Virus record (IMG/VR): IMGVR_UViG_3300010392_000899
Span: 1 to 38,708 of that record
DNA length: 38,708 bases
Strand: one strand, 5' to 3'
DNA from: a virus
Each line of letters begins with the position of its first letter. The first letter of the stretch is position 1. This document shows, one piece after another, positions 29,564 through 38,475 of this stretch. The notes below the pieces were generated by a model. The model worked only from the letters and a program-made list of their open reading frames with translations, had not been told where the DNA came from and did no database searches. The position numbers and the translations under genes are program-made.

Positions 29564-29893
29564 ATGTTTGTAATTCAGAAACACGATACACCCATTAACT
29601 GGCCGGTAGTGGTTGAGGTGCCCGTTGATGGGGGTAAGACCGACCGTCAAGAGTTTACTGCGCAGTTTGTCATGCTGGGGAAAGATGAGATTGACGCCCT
29701 GGCAATCCAAGGGGACGCCGCCTTTATTCGTGGGGTGTTGGTGGGCTGGGGTGAGGATGTGAAAGACCCCGATGGCAAAGCGATCAAGTTCGGCAAGAAA
29801 CCCCTGGCCGAGATGACCCGTCGCCCCTATATCTGCAGGGCGTTGATAAGTGCTTATTACGAGATGGCTGGAGGCGTGGTAAGAAAAAACTGA
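29564..29893 (+). CDS. Tail assembly chaperone, short form (gpG-like)
   Basis: 109 residues, ending ...GGVVRKN. Begins MFVIQKHDTPINWPVVVEVP. Position between tube and tape measure genes and the slippery site at its last codons identify it as the G part of the G/GT chaperone pair. It coats the tape measure protein during tail assembly. Confidence 0.85.
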   Translation: MFVIQKHDTPINWPVVVEVPVDGGKTDRQEFTAQFVMLGKDEIDALAIQGDAAFIRGVLVGWGEDVKDPDGKAIKFGKKPLAEMTRRPYICRALISAYYEMAGGVVRKN

Positions 29894-30219
29894 TCGGCGC
29901 GGCCAGGCACTGGGCCGCAGAGGGTAAAAAAAGCGGTGCCGATGAAGTGGATGCAGACCTGGCTGCAATGAATGCGCCTGCAGCGATCAGACAAAGCGCC
30001 AAGGCAAAGCCCGATAATTTCTACGTGCTCGAGGAGAACTGGCCTGCCGTTTTGGCCTGGTTAACGGTACAGACCCAGATGACTCGTACAGGGTTCCGGT
30101 ACGAGGGTATGGAAGCGGGGCTAAGGATGGCCAATATCGAATTGACACCCGAAATCTTTTCAAAGCTGCAGGTGATGGAAGGTGCGGTTTTGGAGGTCTT
30201 GAATAACCGCTTTACGTGA
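29564..30219 (+). CDS. Tail assembly chaperone, frameshifted long form (gpGT-like)
   Basis: A -1 slip at A-AAA-AAC (29884-29890) bypasses the TGA at 29891 and joins the G part to a second frame: next codon CTG at 29890, then LIGAARHWAAEGKKSGADEV and on to 30219. The product is 218 residues. The downstream frame has no proper start of its own before residue 20, which supports frameshifting. The T domain is expected to bind the tube protein and recruit it to the tape measure complex. Confidence 0.85.
29884..29918 (+). other. Programmed -1 frameshift signal
   Basis: Heptamer A AAA AAC in the right phase (codons AGA AAA AAC), followed by the zero-frame stop TGA. After 8 bases GCGGCC and GGCCGC form a perfect 6-bp stem (29899-29904 with 29913-29918) with an 8-base loop. 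Heptamer, spacing and stem are all those of known -1 signals. Confidence 0.88.
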
Positions 30220-30286
30220 TCGGTCTTGCTGGTTTTAGGGGCGTTTATCAACTGAATCATGCTGATCTGAGCAAGCGAGGAATCCA

Positions 30287-30640
30287 ATGAATGACTGGTT
30301 AATTGCCCTGGGTAATTTTATGGAAGGACTCAGCATTACTGTAGTGATGGTGGTAGGTGTCGCAATACTAGCAAGTGCTGCATTGAGATTTGTTGAATGC
30401 CATTTATTCTGGGCTACCACCTGGAGACACAGAAGGGAAGGCAGAAAGCAATATGCAGAGAAGGAGTGGAACACCGTTGCCGAGGAAATACCTGAAGGGA
30501 GATATGTTGTAGCGGTGTGCGAAGGCTGGAAGCCAGTAATAGCCCAGAGAAAAGGCGGCAGAATGGTTAGTGACGGCATCATTTTTGATCTGGATTCATG
30601 CGCCGGATGGTTGGAACTTCCGCAGATGCAAGACATTTAG
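30287..30640 (+). CDS. Small membrane protein inserted before the tape measure gene
   Basis: 117 residues. One membrane helix (LSITVVMVVGVAILASAALR), then a soluble part with EEIPEGRYVVAVCEGWKPVI and a C-terminal FDLDSCAGWLELP. The soluble part is reminiscent of DUF551 proteins such as the one at 1711-1938. GC is visibly lower than in the neighbours (near 45 percent). Virion genes do not usually lie here, so it may be a lysogenic or superinfection-related addition. AGCGAGGA precedes the ATG. The 67-base gap before it shows nothing else. Confidence 0.6.
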   Translation: MNDWLIALGNFMEGLSITVVMVVGVAILASAALRFVECHLFWATTWRHRREGRKQYAEKEWNTVAEEIPEGRYVVAVCEGWKPVIAQRKGGRMVSDGIIFDLDSCAGWLELPQMQDI

Positions 30641-30643
30641 CAT

Positions 30644-32674
30644 ATGAATGATCTAGTCCTATCCATCAAGCTGGAGGGTGATGCCGGTGATCTCAATGGT
30701 GAGGTTCGCGTATCACAAAAAGAGTTTCAAAAACTAGCCACTAGCGAAGATCAAGCCACACATTCGGCTAAGAAACTATCCAGTGAATCTAATAACTTGT
30801 CGGGCCGACTGGCAAAGATGAGCGGGACGGTAGCCAAGGTGGCCGGTATTGTATCTGGTCTGGCGACGGGTGCAATGGCACTGGCTGTCAAACGTGCTCT
30901 GGATTTCGGTGATGGTATACAAAAGCTCTCTATCAGGCTGGGAGCCTCAACAGAGGCCCTATCAGAATACAATCATGTAGCTCAACTGACGGGCGTCAGT
31001 TTTGAACAGCTAACCACTTCATGGCAGAGACAAACACGCCGAATTGCAGAAGCCGCCAATGGCGCTGGTGAGGCCAAGGATGCAATTCATGAACTGGGTC
31101 TCTCCGCGGTTGACCTAGCCCAGCTCAGGCCGGAGGAGCAGTTCGAGATACTGGCTGATGCTTTGAGTAATGTAGAGTCAGAATCAGATCGTGTGCGCCT
31201 GGCCATGAAGCTATGGGATTCAGAAGGCGTTGCTCTTTTGCAGACCGTAGATGGGGGCAGTGAGAGCTTGCGAAAAATGCGTGATGAGGCTCATCAGCTC
31301 GGCCTGACGCTATCCCGTGAGCAAGTCGATCAGATGGCGGCAGCAAATGATGCCATCACTCGTATGTCGGCATCTGGTACCGCCCTGGCGAATACCTTGG
31401 CGATTCACCTTGGACCAACCATAGAGAGTGTGACCAACTGGCTGAATGTGAATATGCCCAGTGCGATTGAATTCGCCAAAGATGCTTTTGATAGCCTACG
31501 TGACTTCATCCTATCAGGTGCCCAGCTGATTGCTGGCGGTTTAAGCAATATCTATGAGGCGATGAGCGTACTGCCTGGCTCGTATGGCGAAGCCTATGCC
31601 AGAGCAGCTGAGGACATGCGACAGGTTCAATTCAATATCGGAGGGTTACGTGAGGCTTATCAATTCGCAAAGCGTGAGGCTGAGACGTTTACCGTAACGG
31701 GAAGAGAGGGCTTCAAGCAGATTGTGGTGGGTGCTTCCGCAGCATCACAGGCGGTCAAAAAACTCTCTAAAGAGCAGGAGAAGTCTGGACAAGCCCTGAT
31801 GGCGACCCTGTTCCCCGAGGAGGCATCGTTTGACCAGTATGCTGAACAGCTGAATACCATCAGTCAGATGCGCCAGGCTGGACTGATTGACCTAGAGAAA
31901 GAGCAGGAGGCGATCGACCAGCTCACCATCCAGTACCTGGATCTGGATGAAGAGGTCAAAGAAACAGGCAAGACCAGTTCAAAAACCATGAAAAGCATGG
32001 CCCAGGATACCTCCAAGGCGATGCGCATCATCCAGCAATCCACCGACCGAGCTATGTGGTCAGCAGAAAACTCCTTTGTGAATTTTGCCAAAACCGGCAA
32101 GTTAGAGATTAGAGATCTGATTGACACGATACTGGATGAAATGTTGCGCCTGCTATTCAGGCAGAATTTCGCATCTGGTGGGACAAGTCTGTTCAGCGGA
32201 TTGTTCGGTGGGATGTTTGGCGGCGGTGGTGACTTCTCATCGACACCTGGCATTGACCTGGGCTCGTTTGGTGGCGCTACACCAATCCAGGGGTCGTCAT
32301 GGCTTTCAGGTCTGACATCACTTTTCTCGTTTGGCGATGGCGGCATCATGACATCCGCAGGTCCTATGCCGCTGCAGAAATATGGTGATGGTGGCGTTGT
32401 TAATGGCCCTCAGTTTCGTGTTGCTGGTGAACGCTATCAACCCGAGGCCATCATCCCGCTGCCGAACGGTCGCAGTGTGCCGGTAGAGATGACCGGTGGC
32501 GGATCTCCTTCCATCGTGTTCTCACCCAACTACAACATTACTGCCGGGAGTGGAGCCGATAAGGCAGAGATCTATGCCATCGCCCGGCGCACTTCAGACG
32601 AGGCAGTCGCAAAACTCATGCAGCAGATCAATCGCGGTGGTAACACGGCCAAGATAGTCGGGAGGCGTCGCTAA
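30644..32674 (+). CDS. Tape measure protein
   Basis: 676 residues. A helical N-terminus, a hydrophobic segment (VAGIVSGLATGAMALAVKRA at about 66-86), long helical stretches, then a lambda gpH-like end (FVNFAKTGKLEIRDLIDTIL) and a Gly/Phe-rich part (FSGLFGGMFGGGGDF). At about 0.15 nm per residue the tail would be near 100 nm, as in siphoviruses. It also helps DNA pass the inner membrane. Confidence 0.9.
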   Translation: MNDLVLSIKLEGDAGDLNGEVRVSQKEFQKLATSEDQATHSAKKLSSESNNLSGRLAKMSGTVAKVAGIVSGLATGAMALAVKRALDFGDGIQKLSIRLGASTEALSEYNHVAQLTGVSFEQLTTSWQRQTRRIAEAANGAGEAKDAIHELGLSAVDLAQLRPEEQFEILADALSNVESESDRVRLAMKLWDSEGVALLQTVDGGSESLRKMRDEAHQLGLTLSREQVDQMAAANDAITRMSASGTALANTLAIHLGPTIESVTNWLNVNMPSAIEFAKDAFDSLRDFILSGAQLIAGGLSNIYEAMSVLPGSYGEAYARAAEDMRQVQFNIGGLREAYQFAKREAETFTVTGREGFKQIVVGASAASQAVKKLSKEQEKSGQALMATLFPEEASFDQYAEQLNTISQMRQAGLIDLEKEQEAIDQLTIQYLDLDEEVKETGKTSSKTMKSMAQDTSKAMRIIQQSTDRAMWSAENSFVNFAKTGKLEIRDLIDTILDEMLRLLFRQNFASGGTSLFSGLFGGMFGGGGDFSSTPGIDLGSFGGATPIQGSSWLSGLTSLFSFGDGGIMTSAGPMPLQKYGDGGVVNGPQFRVAGERYQPEAIIPLPNGRSVPVEMTGGGSPSIVFSPNYNITAGSGADKAEIYAIARRTSDEAVAKLMQQINRGGNTAKIVGRRR

Positions 32675-33273
32675 TGGTAATTCGAACTTGGCCAACGGCG
32701 CTGCGCCCATCTGAGATGGTGTGGCGGCCAGTGCCCAATACTGCGAAGTTTGTTTCACCCTTCAGTGGCAAAGTCAAAACGCAGGAGTTTCCCGGTTCCA
32801 AATGGATGGCGACGCTCATCTATGAAGATTGGCGGCGTCATGAGATGCAAGCATACGAGGCATTTCTGGTCTCACTGCGCGGGAGTGCAGGCCGTTTCTA
32901 TCTCTGGAATCACGCCAGGGAAACCCCCTTGGGTATCGCAACAGGTACACCATTAGTTAATGGCGCTGGCCAGGAAGGAGCCAGTTTGATGACTGATGGC
33001 TGGACGCCAAACCAAGCGGGTATTCTGCTCGGGGGAGATTATATCGGTGTGAATGACGAGTTAAAGATGGTTGTGGACGATGCAGACACTGACGCCACAG
33101 GCCAGGCAACCCTCTCATTCGAACCCCCGTTGCGTGCCTCACCGCCGGACAATGATCCGGTCATCCTCACTCGACCCACCGCAAGGTTTCTGCTGGTAGA
33201 CGATGAGCAGGCTGCATTCAGTTACAAAGGGCCGCTCGGTTCATTCACCATTGATGTGATGGAGGATATCTGA
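32674..33273 (+). CDS. Distal tail protein-like
   Basis: 199 residues, ATG overlapping the previous stop (TAATG). TWPTALRPSEMVWRPVPNTA, then WMATLIYEDWRRHEMQAYEA and GRFYLWNH, are the pattern of distal tail proteins of Mu-like siphoviruses. It joins tube and hub. Confidence 0.75.
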   Translation: MVIRTWPTALRPSEMVWRPVPNTAKFVSPFSGKVKTQEFPGSKWMATLIYEDWRRHEMQAYEAFLVSLRGSAGRFYLWNHARETPLGIATGTPLVNGAGQEGASLMTDGWTPNQAGILLGGDYIGVNDELKMVVDDADTDATGQATLSFEPPLRASPPDNDPVILTRPTARFLLVDDEQAAFSYKGPLGSFTIDVMEDI

Positions 33274-33824
33274 TGAGTTCTCGAGTCACACATCCCGATA
33301 CTGAAGCTGCATTGGATGAATCCAATATTCCCCTGGCCATTTTTGCTGAGCTGGACTTTGAATCAGGCGTTACACGTTGGCATTCTGGTACCGGCCAAGT
33401 TAACTGGAACGGCGAGGTATGGGTGGGTGCTGGTGACCAGGGGGAGATCTCTGAGATACAGGAAGGTGATGAGCTGCAGAGCAGTGATATTCAGCTTGGG
33501 TTGAACGGGGTGGATCCGGTGATTATTGGAAAGGCGCTCAGCGAGAATTTTCAGGGGCGTCCCGCAAAGATCTGGTTGGGTGTTCTCGACAGCGACTATC
33601 AGATCGTGGGGGAACCTGTAGGCCCTTTTTCAGGCACGATGGATACGATGGATGGCGAAGTGGGCGAGTCGGGAAAAATCATTTTGACGATTAAGAACCG
33701 TCTGGCCGACTGGGAGCGTTCCAAGACCCGTCGCTACACCAACGAAGACCAACAATCCGAATATCCCGGTGACCTGGGTATGGAGTTTGTCTCTCAAATG
33801 GTCGAGAAGGAGTTGGTGTGGTGA
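33273..33824 (+). CDS. Baseplate hub N-terminal protein (DUF2163-like)
   Basis: 183 residues. IPLAIFAELDFESGVTRWHS, then GDELQSSDIQLGLNGVDP and the ending NEDQQSEYPGDLGMEFV, are typical of hub proteins placed between distal tail and NlpC-like genes. Overlaps the next gene by 7 bases. Confidence 0.75.
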   Translation: MSSRVTHPDTEAALDESNIPLAIFAELDFESGVTRWHSGTGQVNWNGEVWVGAGDQGEISEIQEGDELQSSDIQLGLNGVDPVIIGKALSENFQGRPAKIWLGVLDSDYQIVGEPVGPFSGTMDTMDGEVGESGKIILTIKNRLADWERSKTRRYTNEDQQSEYPGDLGMEFVSQMVEKELVW

Positions 33825-34246
33825 GGCTGTCTGGTTGGGAGAAGCGCCTGATGGAGCTGATCAGGGACTCTGAAGATCGCCCATTTGAGTGGGGTGTATT
33901 CGATTGCGCCCTGTTCGCTGCTGACGCAGTTAACGCGATAACCGGAGTAGACCTGGCAGCTGATTTCAGAGGCCACTACAGCACGGCCAAAGGTTCCGTT
34001 AAGGCGCTTAAGAAATATGGCGCGGGGGATCTGGAGAGCACCTGGACAGAGCTGCTCGGACCGCCTATTGACATTCGCCAGGCGGGGCGTGGTGATGTGG
34101 TTTTAGTTGAGTCCATTTATGGACCTGCCGTGGCCGTCTGTATGGGGTCGGTGGCTGTTTCGACAGCAGTGGAAAAAGGGCTGATTTCGATTGACCGCGC
34201 CCTGTGGTTGAAGGCCTGGGCCTGTGACATGAGGGAGGTTTCCTAA
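33818..34246 (+). CDS. NlpC/P60-like tail protein (DUF6950 type)
   Basis: 142 residues from one of two tandem GTG codons. FEWGVFDCALFAADAVNAIT places Cys30 at the start of a helix as in NlpC/P60 peptidases, but no clear catalytic His follows in the usual GHVGI-type strand (here GPAVAVCMGS). It may have lost activity or belong to the DUF6950 branch. It would act at the tail tip on murein. Confidence 0.75.
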   Translation: MVRLSGWEKRLMELIRDSEDRPFEWGVFDCALFAADAVNAITGVDLAADFRGHYSTAKGSVKALKKYGAGDLESTWTELLGPPIDIRQAGRGDVVLVESIYGPAVAVCMGSVAVSTAVEKGLISIDRALWLKAWACDMREVS

Positions 34247-37200
34247 TGCCACAAGTCGCGGTTGGTGCTCTTATGGGCGGCCTCCAGATTACCGGCTCGC
34301 TGGCCGCTGGATTTAGTATCGGTTTTTCAGTAAGCGGTGCCATTATGGGTGGCGCAATGGCGCTGGTGAGTGGTCTACTTGCAGAGACGCCATCCAGGGC
34401 CGCTGCTTTCACTAGTGAGGCAACCGACCGAAACGTTATTGTTCGCTCCCCCATCTCACCTCATCGGGCCATCTACGGACGTGCTCGCGTTTCGGGCACT
34501 TTGGTATTCGCTGAAGTCACTGAGAGCGGCGATGATAAGTATCTGCACCTGGTCATTGTGCTGGCGGGACGGGAAATCTCGAATATCGGCGAAGTGTACT
34601 TTAACGATGAAGCCGTGAGTAGTGCTCGGTTCAGCGGTTACGTTCGTATCAACCGACACTTGGGCAGTCCCGACCAGCTTGCCGACGCCGACCTGGTGGC
34701 CGAATCCACTCTCTGGACTGTCAATCATCGTCTCAGGGGTCGCCCCTATATCTATGTTCGGCTTAAGAAATCCTACGATGTATTCCCCACTGGTATTCCA
34801 AACATCAAGGTCGACACAGAAGGGCACAAAGTCTACGACCCCAGAACGTCTCTGACGGCCTACAGTGAGAACCCAGCGCTTTGCATTAGAGACTATCTCA
34901 CATGGCAGTATGGGGTGGGTTCTCCTGAATCAGAGATCAACGACACCAAATTAATCGCTGACGCGAATATCTGCGACGAAGATGTCGTGATCGATGCCCA
35001 GAGCAATGTGCAGCCCCGCTACACCTGTAACGGTTCGTTCACGTTAGACCGTGCGCCACTCGATATATTGCATGAACTGAAGACCAGCATGGCGGGAGCC
35101 GTAGTTTGGTCGATGGGCCAGTGGGAGACACACGCCGGTGCGGCGGTGCTCGCCTCCGGTGATATCACTGAGGATGATATTAGGGGTACTGTCTCTTATC
35201 GCCCGAGACCGGGGCGCGATCAGCTGTTCAACGCGGTGCGAGGCACCTACGTCAATCCGGCAGATTACTGGCAGCCGACAGACTTCCCCCCTATCATCAA
35301 CAGCCTCTATGAGTCTCAGGACGGTGAACGCATCTATAAGGATGTCACACTGTCATTCACGATCGACGGCATAGAGGCTCAACGCAACGCCAAGATCGAG
35401 CTGGAGAACCACCGCCAGAGTATCACCGTCAACATGCCGTTGATGCTGAGTGCCGGCCTCAAATTTAAGGTGTGGCAAGTGGTGCGGGTTACGCTGAGCC
35501 CACTGGGGTGGGTGAACAAGCTCTTTCGGATTATCGATTGGAAATTGGTACCGGCTGGTAGAGGGCTTGGCGTTGATGTTGTGCTCCAGGAATACTCCGA
35601 TGCCAACTACGACTGGGTCTATGGTGAAGCCACGACCATTGATACCGCACCCAACACCATTCTGCCGACTCCACACCTGGTAGAGGCTCCGACTAATCTG
35701 ACCCTGGCCACCGGTGATGCAGTGGCACTCATCCAGGGTGATGGAACGGTAGTGCCTCGTATCAAAGCGACGTGGACCAAATCAACTGATACGTTCCTCA
35801 TCGGCCACGAGATTCGGTGGAAGGCCACCACCGATAGCGTATGGCTAAGCCGTCTGTTAGGTGTTGATGCTGAAGAGGAGTATCTCAGCCCCATCCTGGA
35901 TGGTGCTGATTACGACGTAGAGCTGAGGGCCATTAATAAATATAGTGGTACCAGCCCCTGGGTGCCTGCCAACACCATCACCGGGGCCGGTAAAACCCTG
36001 GCCCCCACCGCCCCTTCAGCTGCCACAGTTACACCGAAGACGGCAGCACTATTTCTGGAATGGAGCAATGCCGATGATCTCTATACAGAAATATGGGTCT
36101 CGGCAACCAATGATCGCAATACGGCCACCCGTGCGGGTCGCATTCTGAGCAATACACTGTTACACCCAACACCAGCCGGTGAAACTCGTTACACCTGGTA
36201 TCGCTCTGTCGATACCAGCGAGAATTTCTCTACCTGGTACCCAACCAGTGCCACGGCGGGTATCAGCGGTACTGCGAAATATATCACCTCTGAAGACCTG
36301 ATCAGCTACCTGCGTCAGGCCTCGGCCACTTCATTCAGAAATGGCTTTGAAGACTATGAGTTTAGCGATTGGACCGATTACCTAACAAACACGGTGGTTC
36401 AAAATGTTGACTCACATAGCGGTACTTGGTCAGGTCTGTTCACACAGCATGATGTGGTTGGTACTACATGGTGTGGATCTGTATTGATATCAGATGAAAT
36501 AGCACAGTCATTTATTGGTCAGCGCGTTAGAGTTTCTGTTTATGCTAGGCAGCCTGCCACAAATCCATCTGCAACATTTAAGTTGATGGTACGGACTCCA
36601 GTAGGAAATAGCGGATGGAATGAATTTACACCAAATGTTTCATGGACGAACCACGGATTTGATTTTGACGTGCCAGAGTCTTGGGCTGGTAATACGATGC
36701 AGGTTGTTGTTCAAGCTGATCCGACTGGCTCTGGTAAGAGCGTCCTAATAGACGGCGTAAATGTTCAGCTAAACCCAAGTGTCTTTATTGAGGCCGGCAA
36801 CATCGATCAGTACATCGGTGTGGCTGCCATTAGCCAAGCATATTTGGGCCTAGCCGCTGTAGGTGAAGCAAATATTCAGGATCTCGCGGTCGATACACTG
36901 AAGCTGAAGGATCAGGCAGTAACGATACCAGTTTCAGCGCATACAGGTGCCTCTACGTCCACGACGGGTTCATCATGGCTCACCTTGCAGTCAGCAACGA
37001 TCGTATCTACAGGGGCACCAATCTATCTTTGGTTCTCATTCGTGAGCCTACAGTACAGCTCCAATTGGCCTCAAATGCGCATTCTAAGAAACGGCGGCGA
37101 GATCTATCAGTCGTATCTGAGGGGCTACAACCTGAGCAGCCTGGATGAACGAGACATGATCTCTGGGTCACTCAAAGACCAACCTGGATCAGGAACATAC

Positions 37201-37284
37201 ACCTACACCGTCCAAATTCAGCGTGCCTTCGGAGGAGTAAAGGCCGCCAAGCGCAGCCTTATGTTGATAGAGACGAAGAAATGA
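34246..37284 (+). CDS. Tail tip / host-recognition protein (gpJ-like)
   Basis: 1012 residues. The N-terminus has a Gly/Ala-rich hydrophobic segment (ITGSLAAGFSIGFSVSGAIM), then the hub-type core (HRAIYGRARVSGTLVFAEV ... CIRDYLTWQYGVGSPE). About 480-590 is a fibronectin type III-like domain. About 700-850 is a jelly-roll, carbohydrate-binding-like domain (FRNGFEDYEFSDWTDY ... VLIDGVNVQLN) encoded by lower-GC DNA. A C-terminal beta domain follows (about 890-1012). It determines adsorption. Confidence 0.88.
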   Translation: MPQVAVGALMGGLQITGSLAAGFSIGFSVSGAIMGGAMALVSGLLAETPSRAAAFTSEATDRNVIVRSPISPHRAIYGRARVSGTLVFAEVTESGDDKYLHLVIVLAGREISNIGEVYFNDEAVSSARFSGYVRINRHLGSPDQLADADLVAESTLWTVNHRLRGRPYIYVRLKKSYDVFPTGIPNIKVDTEGHKVYDPRTSLTAYSENPALCIRDYLTWQYGVGSPESEINDTKLIADANICDEDVVIDAQSNVQPRYTCNGSFTLDRAPLDILHELKTSMAGAVVWSMGQWETHAGAAVLASGDITEDDIRGTVSYRPRPGRDQLFNAVRGTYVNPADYWQPTDFPPIINSLYESQDGERIYKDVTLSFTIDGIEAQRNAKIELENHRQSITVNMPLMLSAGLKFKVWQVVRVTLSPLGWVNKLFRIIDWKLVPAGRGLGVDVVLQEYSDANYDWVYGEATTIDTAPNTILPTPHLVEAPTNLTLATGDAVALIQGDGTVVPRIKATWTKSTDTFLIGHEIRWKATTDSVWLSRLLGVDAEEEYLSPILDGADYDVELRAINKYSGTSPWVPANTITGAGKTLAPTAPSAATVTPKTAALFLEWSNADDLYTEIWVSATNDRNTATRAGRILSNTLLHPTPAGETRYTWYRSVDTSENFSTWYPTSATAGISGTAKYITSEDLISYLRQASATSFRNGFEDYEFSDWTDYLTNTVVQNVDSHSGTWSGLFTQHDVVGTTWCGSVLISDEIAQSFIGQRVRVSVYARQPATNPSATFKLMVRTPVGNSGWNEFTPNVSWTNHGFDFDVPESWAGNTMQVVVQADPTGSGKSVLIDGVNVQLNPSVFIEAGNIDQYIGVAAISQAYLGLAAVGEANIQDLAVDTLKLKDQAVTIPVSAHTGASTSTTGSSWLTLQSATIVSTGAPIYLWFSFVSLQYSSNWPQMRILRNGGEIYQSYLRGYNLSSLDERDMISGSLKDQPGSGTYTYTVQIQRAFGGVKAAKRSLMLIETKK

Positions 37285-37682
37285 TTGCCACGATCTTCAA
37301 TATCGATACTGGCGAAATTCATCGCTGTGTCACCTGCCATGAGTCTATCGTCAGGAACCAACTGCTGCCAGGAGAATGGTACACGCCAGGCTATTCCAAC
37401 GATGTCACTCAGTACGTCGATCTGGATACCGGCGAGATCACAGATAAGGCTCAAATGCCTGCTGTGATCGATAAGACGACGCTGGTGGCTGATAGCGTGG
37501 ACGCCGTTAATATCAGCGGGCTACCCATCCCCTGCCTGGTGCAGGTCGAGGAAACGGTGTACCAGGTAGATGATGGTGAGTTCTCTACCACTGTGGATCT
37601 ACCTGGCCCATACCGCATCGTCTGCGCTGCGATTTCATATCACGAAAAGGTATTAGAAATTGAAGGTCAATCACCAATCTGA
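37281..37682 (+). CDS. Tail-tip-associated protein
   Basis: 133 residues, ATG overlapping the tip gene. IFNIDTGEIHRCVTCHESIV, then YVDLDTGEITDKAQMPAV and VQVEETVYQVDDGEF, suggest a small beta protein with repeated DTGEI turns. Similar small proteins follow tip genes in Mu-like phages, where they may be chaperones or receptor-binding parts. Confidence 0.6.
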   Translation: MIATIFNIDTGEIHRCVTCHESIVRNQLLPGEWYTPGYSNDVTQYVDLDTGEITDKAQMPAVIDKTTLVADSVDAVNISGLPIPCLVQVEETVYQVDDGEFSTTVDLPGPYRIVCAAISYHEKVLEIEGQSPI

Positions 37683-37866
37683 TTATGCCCAGCGGCGACG
37701 TGGTGCCTATCCCGATCTGTCAGATCAGCTAGATGCCTTTTGGAAGGTAATTGAGGAACTGCACACAGATGGGATCAACCTGCCTGTCGAAACCGTTCAA
37801 ATGCTCAACCAAGTGATGGCCGTCAAGGACACTTTCCCGAAACCCAAACCGGAGCGGAAACTGTGA
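37660..37866 (+). CDS. Small tail-fibre-assembly-like protein, 68 residues
   Basis: From a TTG at 37660, overlapping the previous gene by 23 bases. AYPDLSDQLDAFWKVIEELH is the short conserved motif found in many phage tail-fibre region proteins. Rest is disordered (FPKPKPERKL). Confidence 0.65.
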   Translation: MKVNHQSDYAQRRRGAYPDLSDQLDAFWKVIEELHTDGINLPVETVQMLNQVMAVKDTFPKPKPERKL

Positions 37867-38027
37867 AAAAAGTATTATGCACCATCATAGTCAGCGGCCT
37901 ATTGCTGAGTGGCTGTGCAACAGGCCCCGATGCCAAGAAACTGAGCCCAGAACAAAAACAACGAATGAAACAGGAGATCATCCAGAACCAGCTCCCTGTC
38001 TGGATAAAGACTTACCCCTACTACTGA
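37863..38027 (+). CDS. Small phage lipoprotein, 54 residues
   Basis: GTG overlapping the previous stop (GTGA). KKVLCTIIVSGLLLSGCAT gives a clear lipobox (LLSGC, C18). The mature part is helical and charged (LSPEQKQRMKQEIIQNQLPV) and ends with aromatic YPYY. Lipoproteins at phage right ends often block superinfection by masking a receptor, but this is only an inference. Its end adjoins the broken methylase. Confidence 0.75.
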   Translation: MKKVLCTIIVSGLLLSGCATGPDAKKLSPEQKQRMKQEIIQNQLPVWIKTYPYY

Positions 38028-38028
38028 G

Positions 38029-38475
38029 AGCGGAGCTGCGGCGATCTTCTTTGCCAAGCCGCCCAGTAAGGTTGAAGTCATCAACGACATCAATGGAGAG
38101 CTGGTTAATATGTACCGGGTCATCCAGCACCACCCTGAGGAGCTGATCCGACAGTTCAAATGGGCGTTGTCTAGCCGGCTGTATTACGAATGGGAGCAGA
38201 AGAAAGATCCGGAGACCCTGACTGATATCCAAAGAGCAGCCAGATTCTACTACCTCCAGAAACAGGCATTTGGAGGCCGAGTAGACGGACAGAGCTACGG
38301 CACAGCCACGACATCTGGCCCGAGGTTGAGTTTTATGAGGCTAGAGGAGGACCTGAGCCAAGCCCATTTGAGGCTGCACGGGACCTACGTTGAGAACCTG
38401 CCCTGGAATGACGTAGTAATGCGGTATGACAGATCTCATGCGCTGTTCTATCTGGATCCACCCTACTGGGTTTGA
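38029..38475 (+). pseudogene. Truncated DNA adenine methylase (D12/Dam type)
   Basis: The frame SGAAAIFFAKPPSKVEVIND and INGELVNMYRVIQHHPEELI to FYLDPPYWV is a D12-class N6-adenine methyltransferase, with the catalytic DPPY at the end. The first 30-odd residues with the SAM-binding FxGxK are missing; open frame begins only after the TAA at 38005 with no good start. An in-frame TGA (38473) follows DPPYWV, and the same frame stays open after it (FQLLELCSGMLNYLEKAFIS) to the phage end and into the host. So the gene has lost its head, gained a stop and its tail is cut by the phage terminus. Inactive in all likelihood. Confidence 0.8.

Noticed and set aside
30235-30636. 133-codon minus-strand frame before the tape measure gene
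   Set aside because: Antisense to the small membrane protein gene, which has a ribosome-binding site and a membrane helix; the minus frame is Ser/Thr/Pro-rich.
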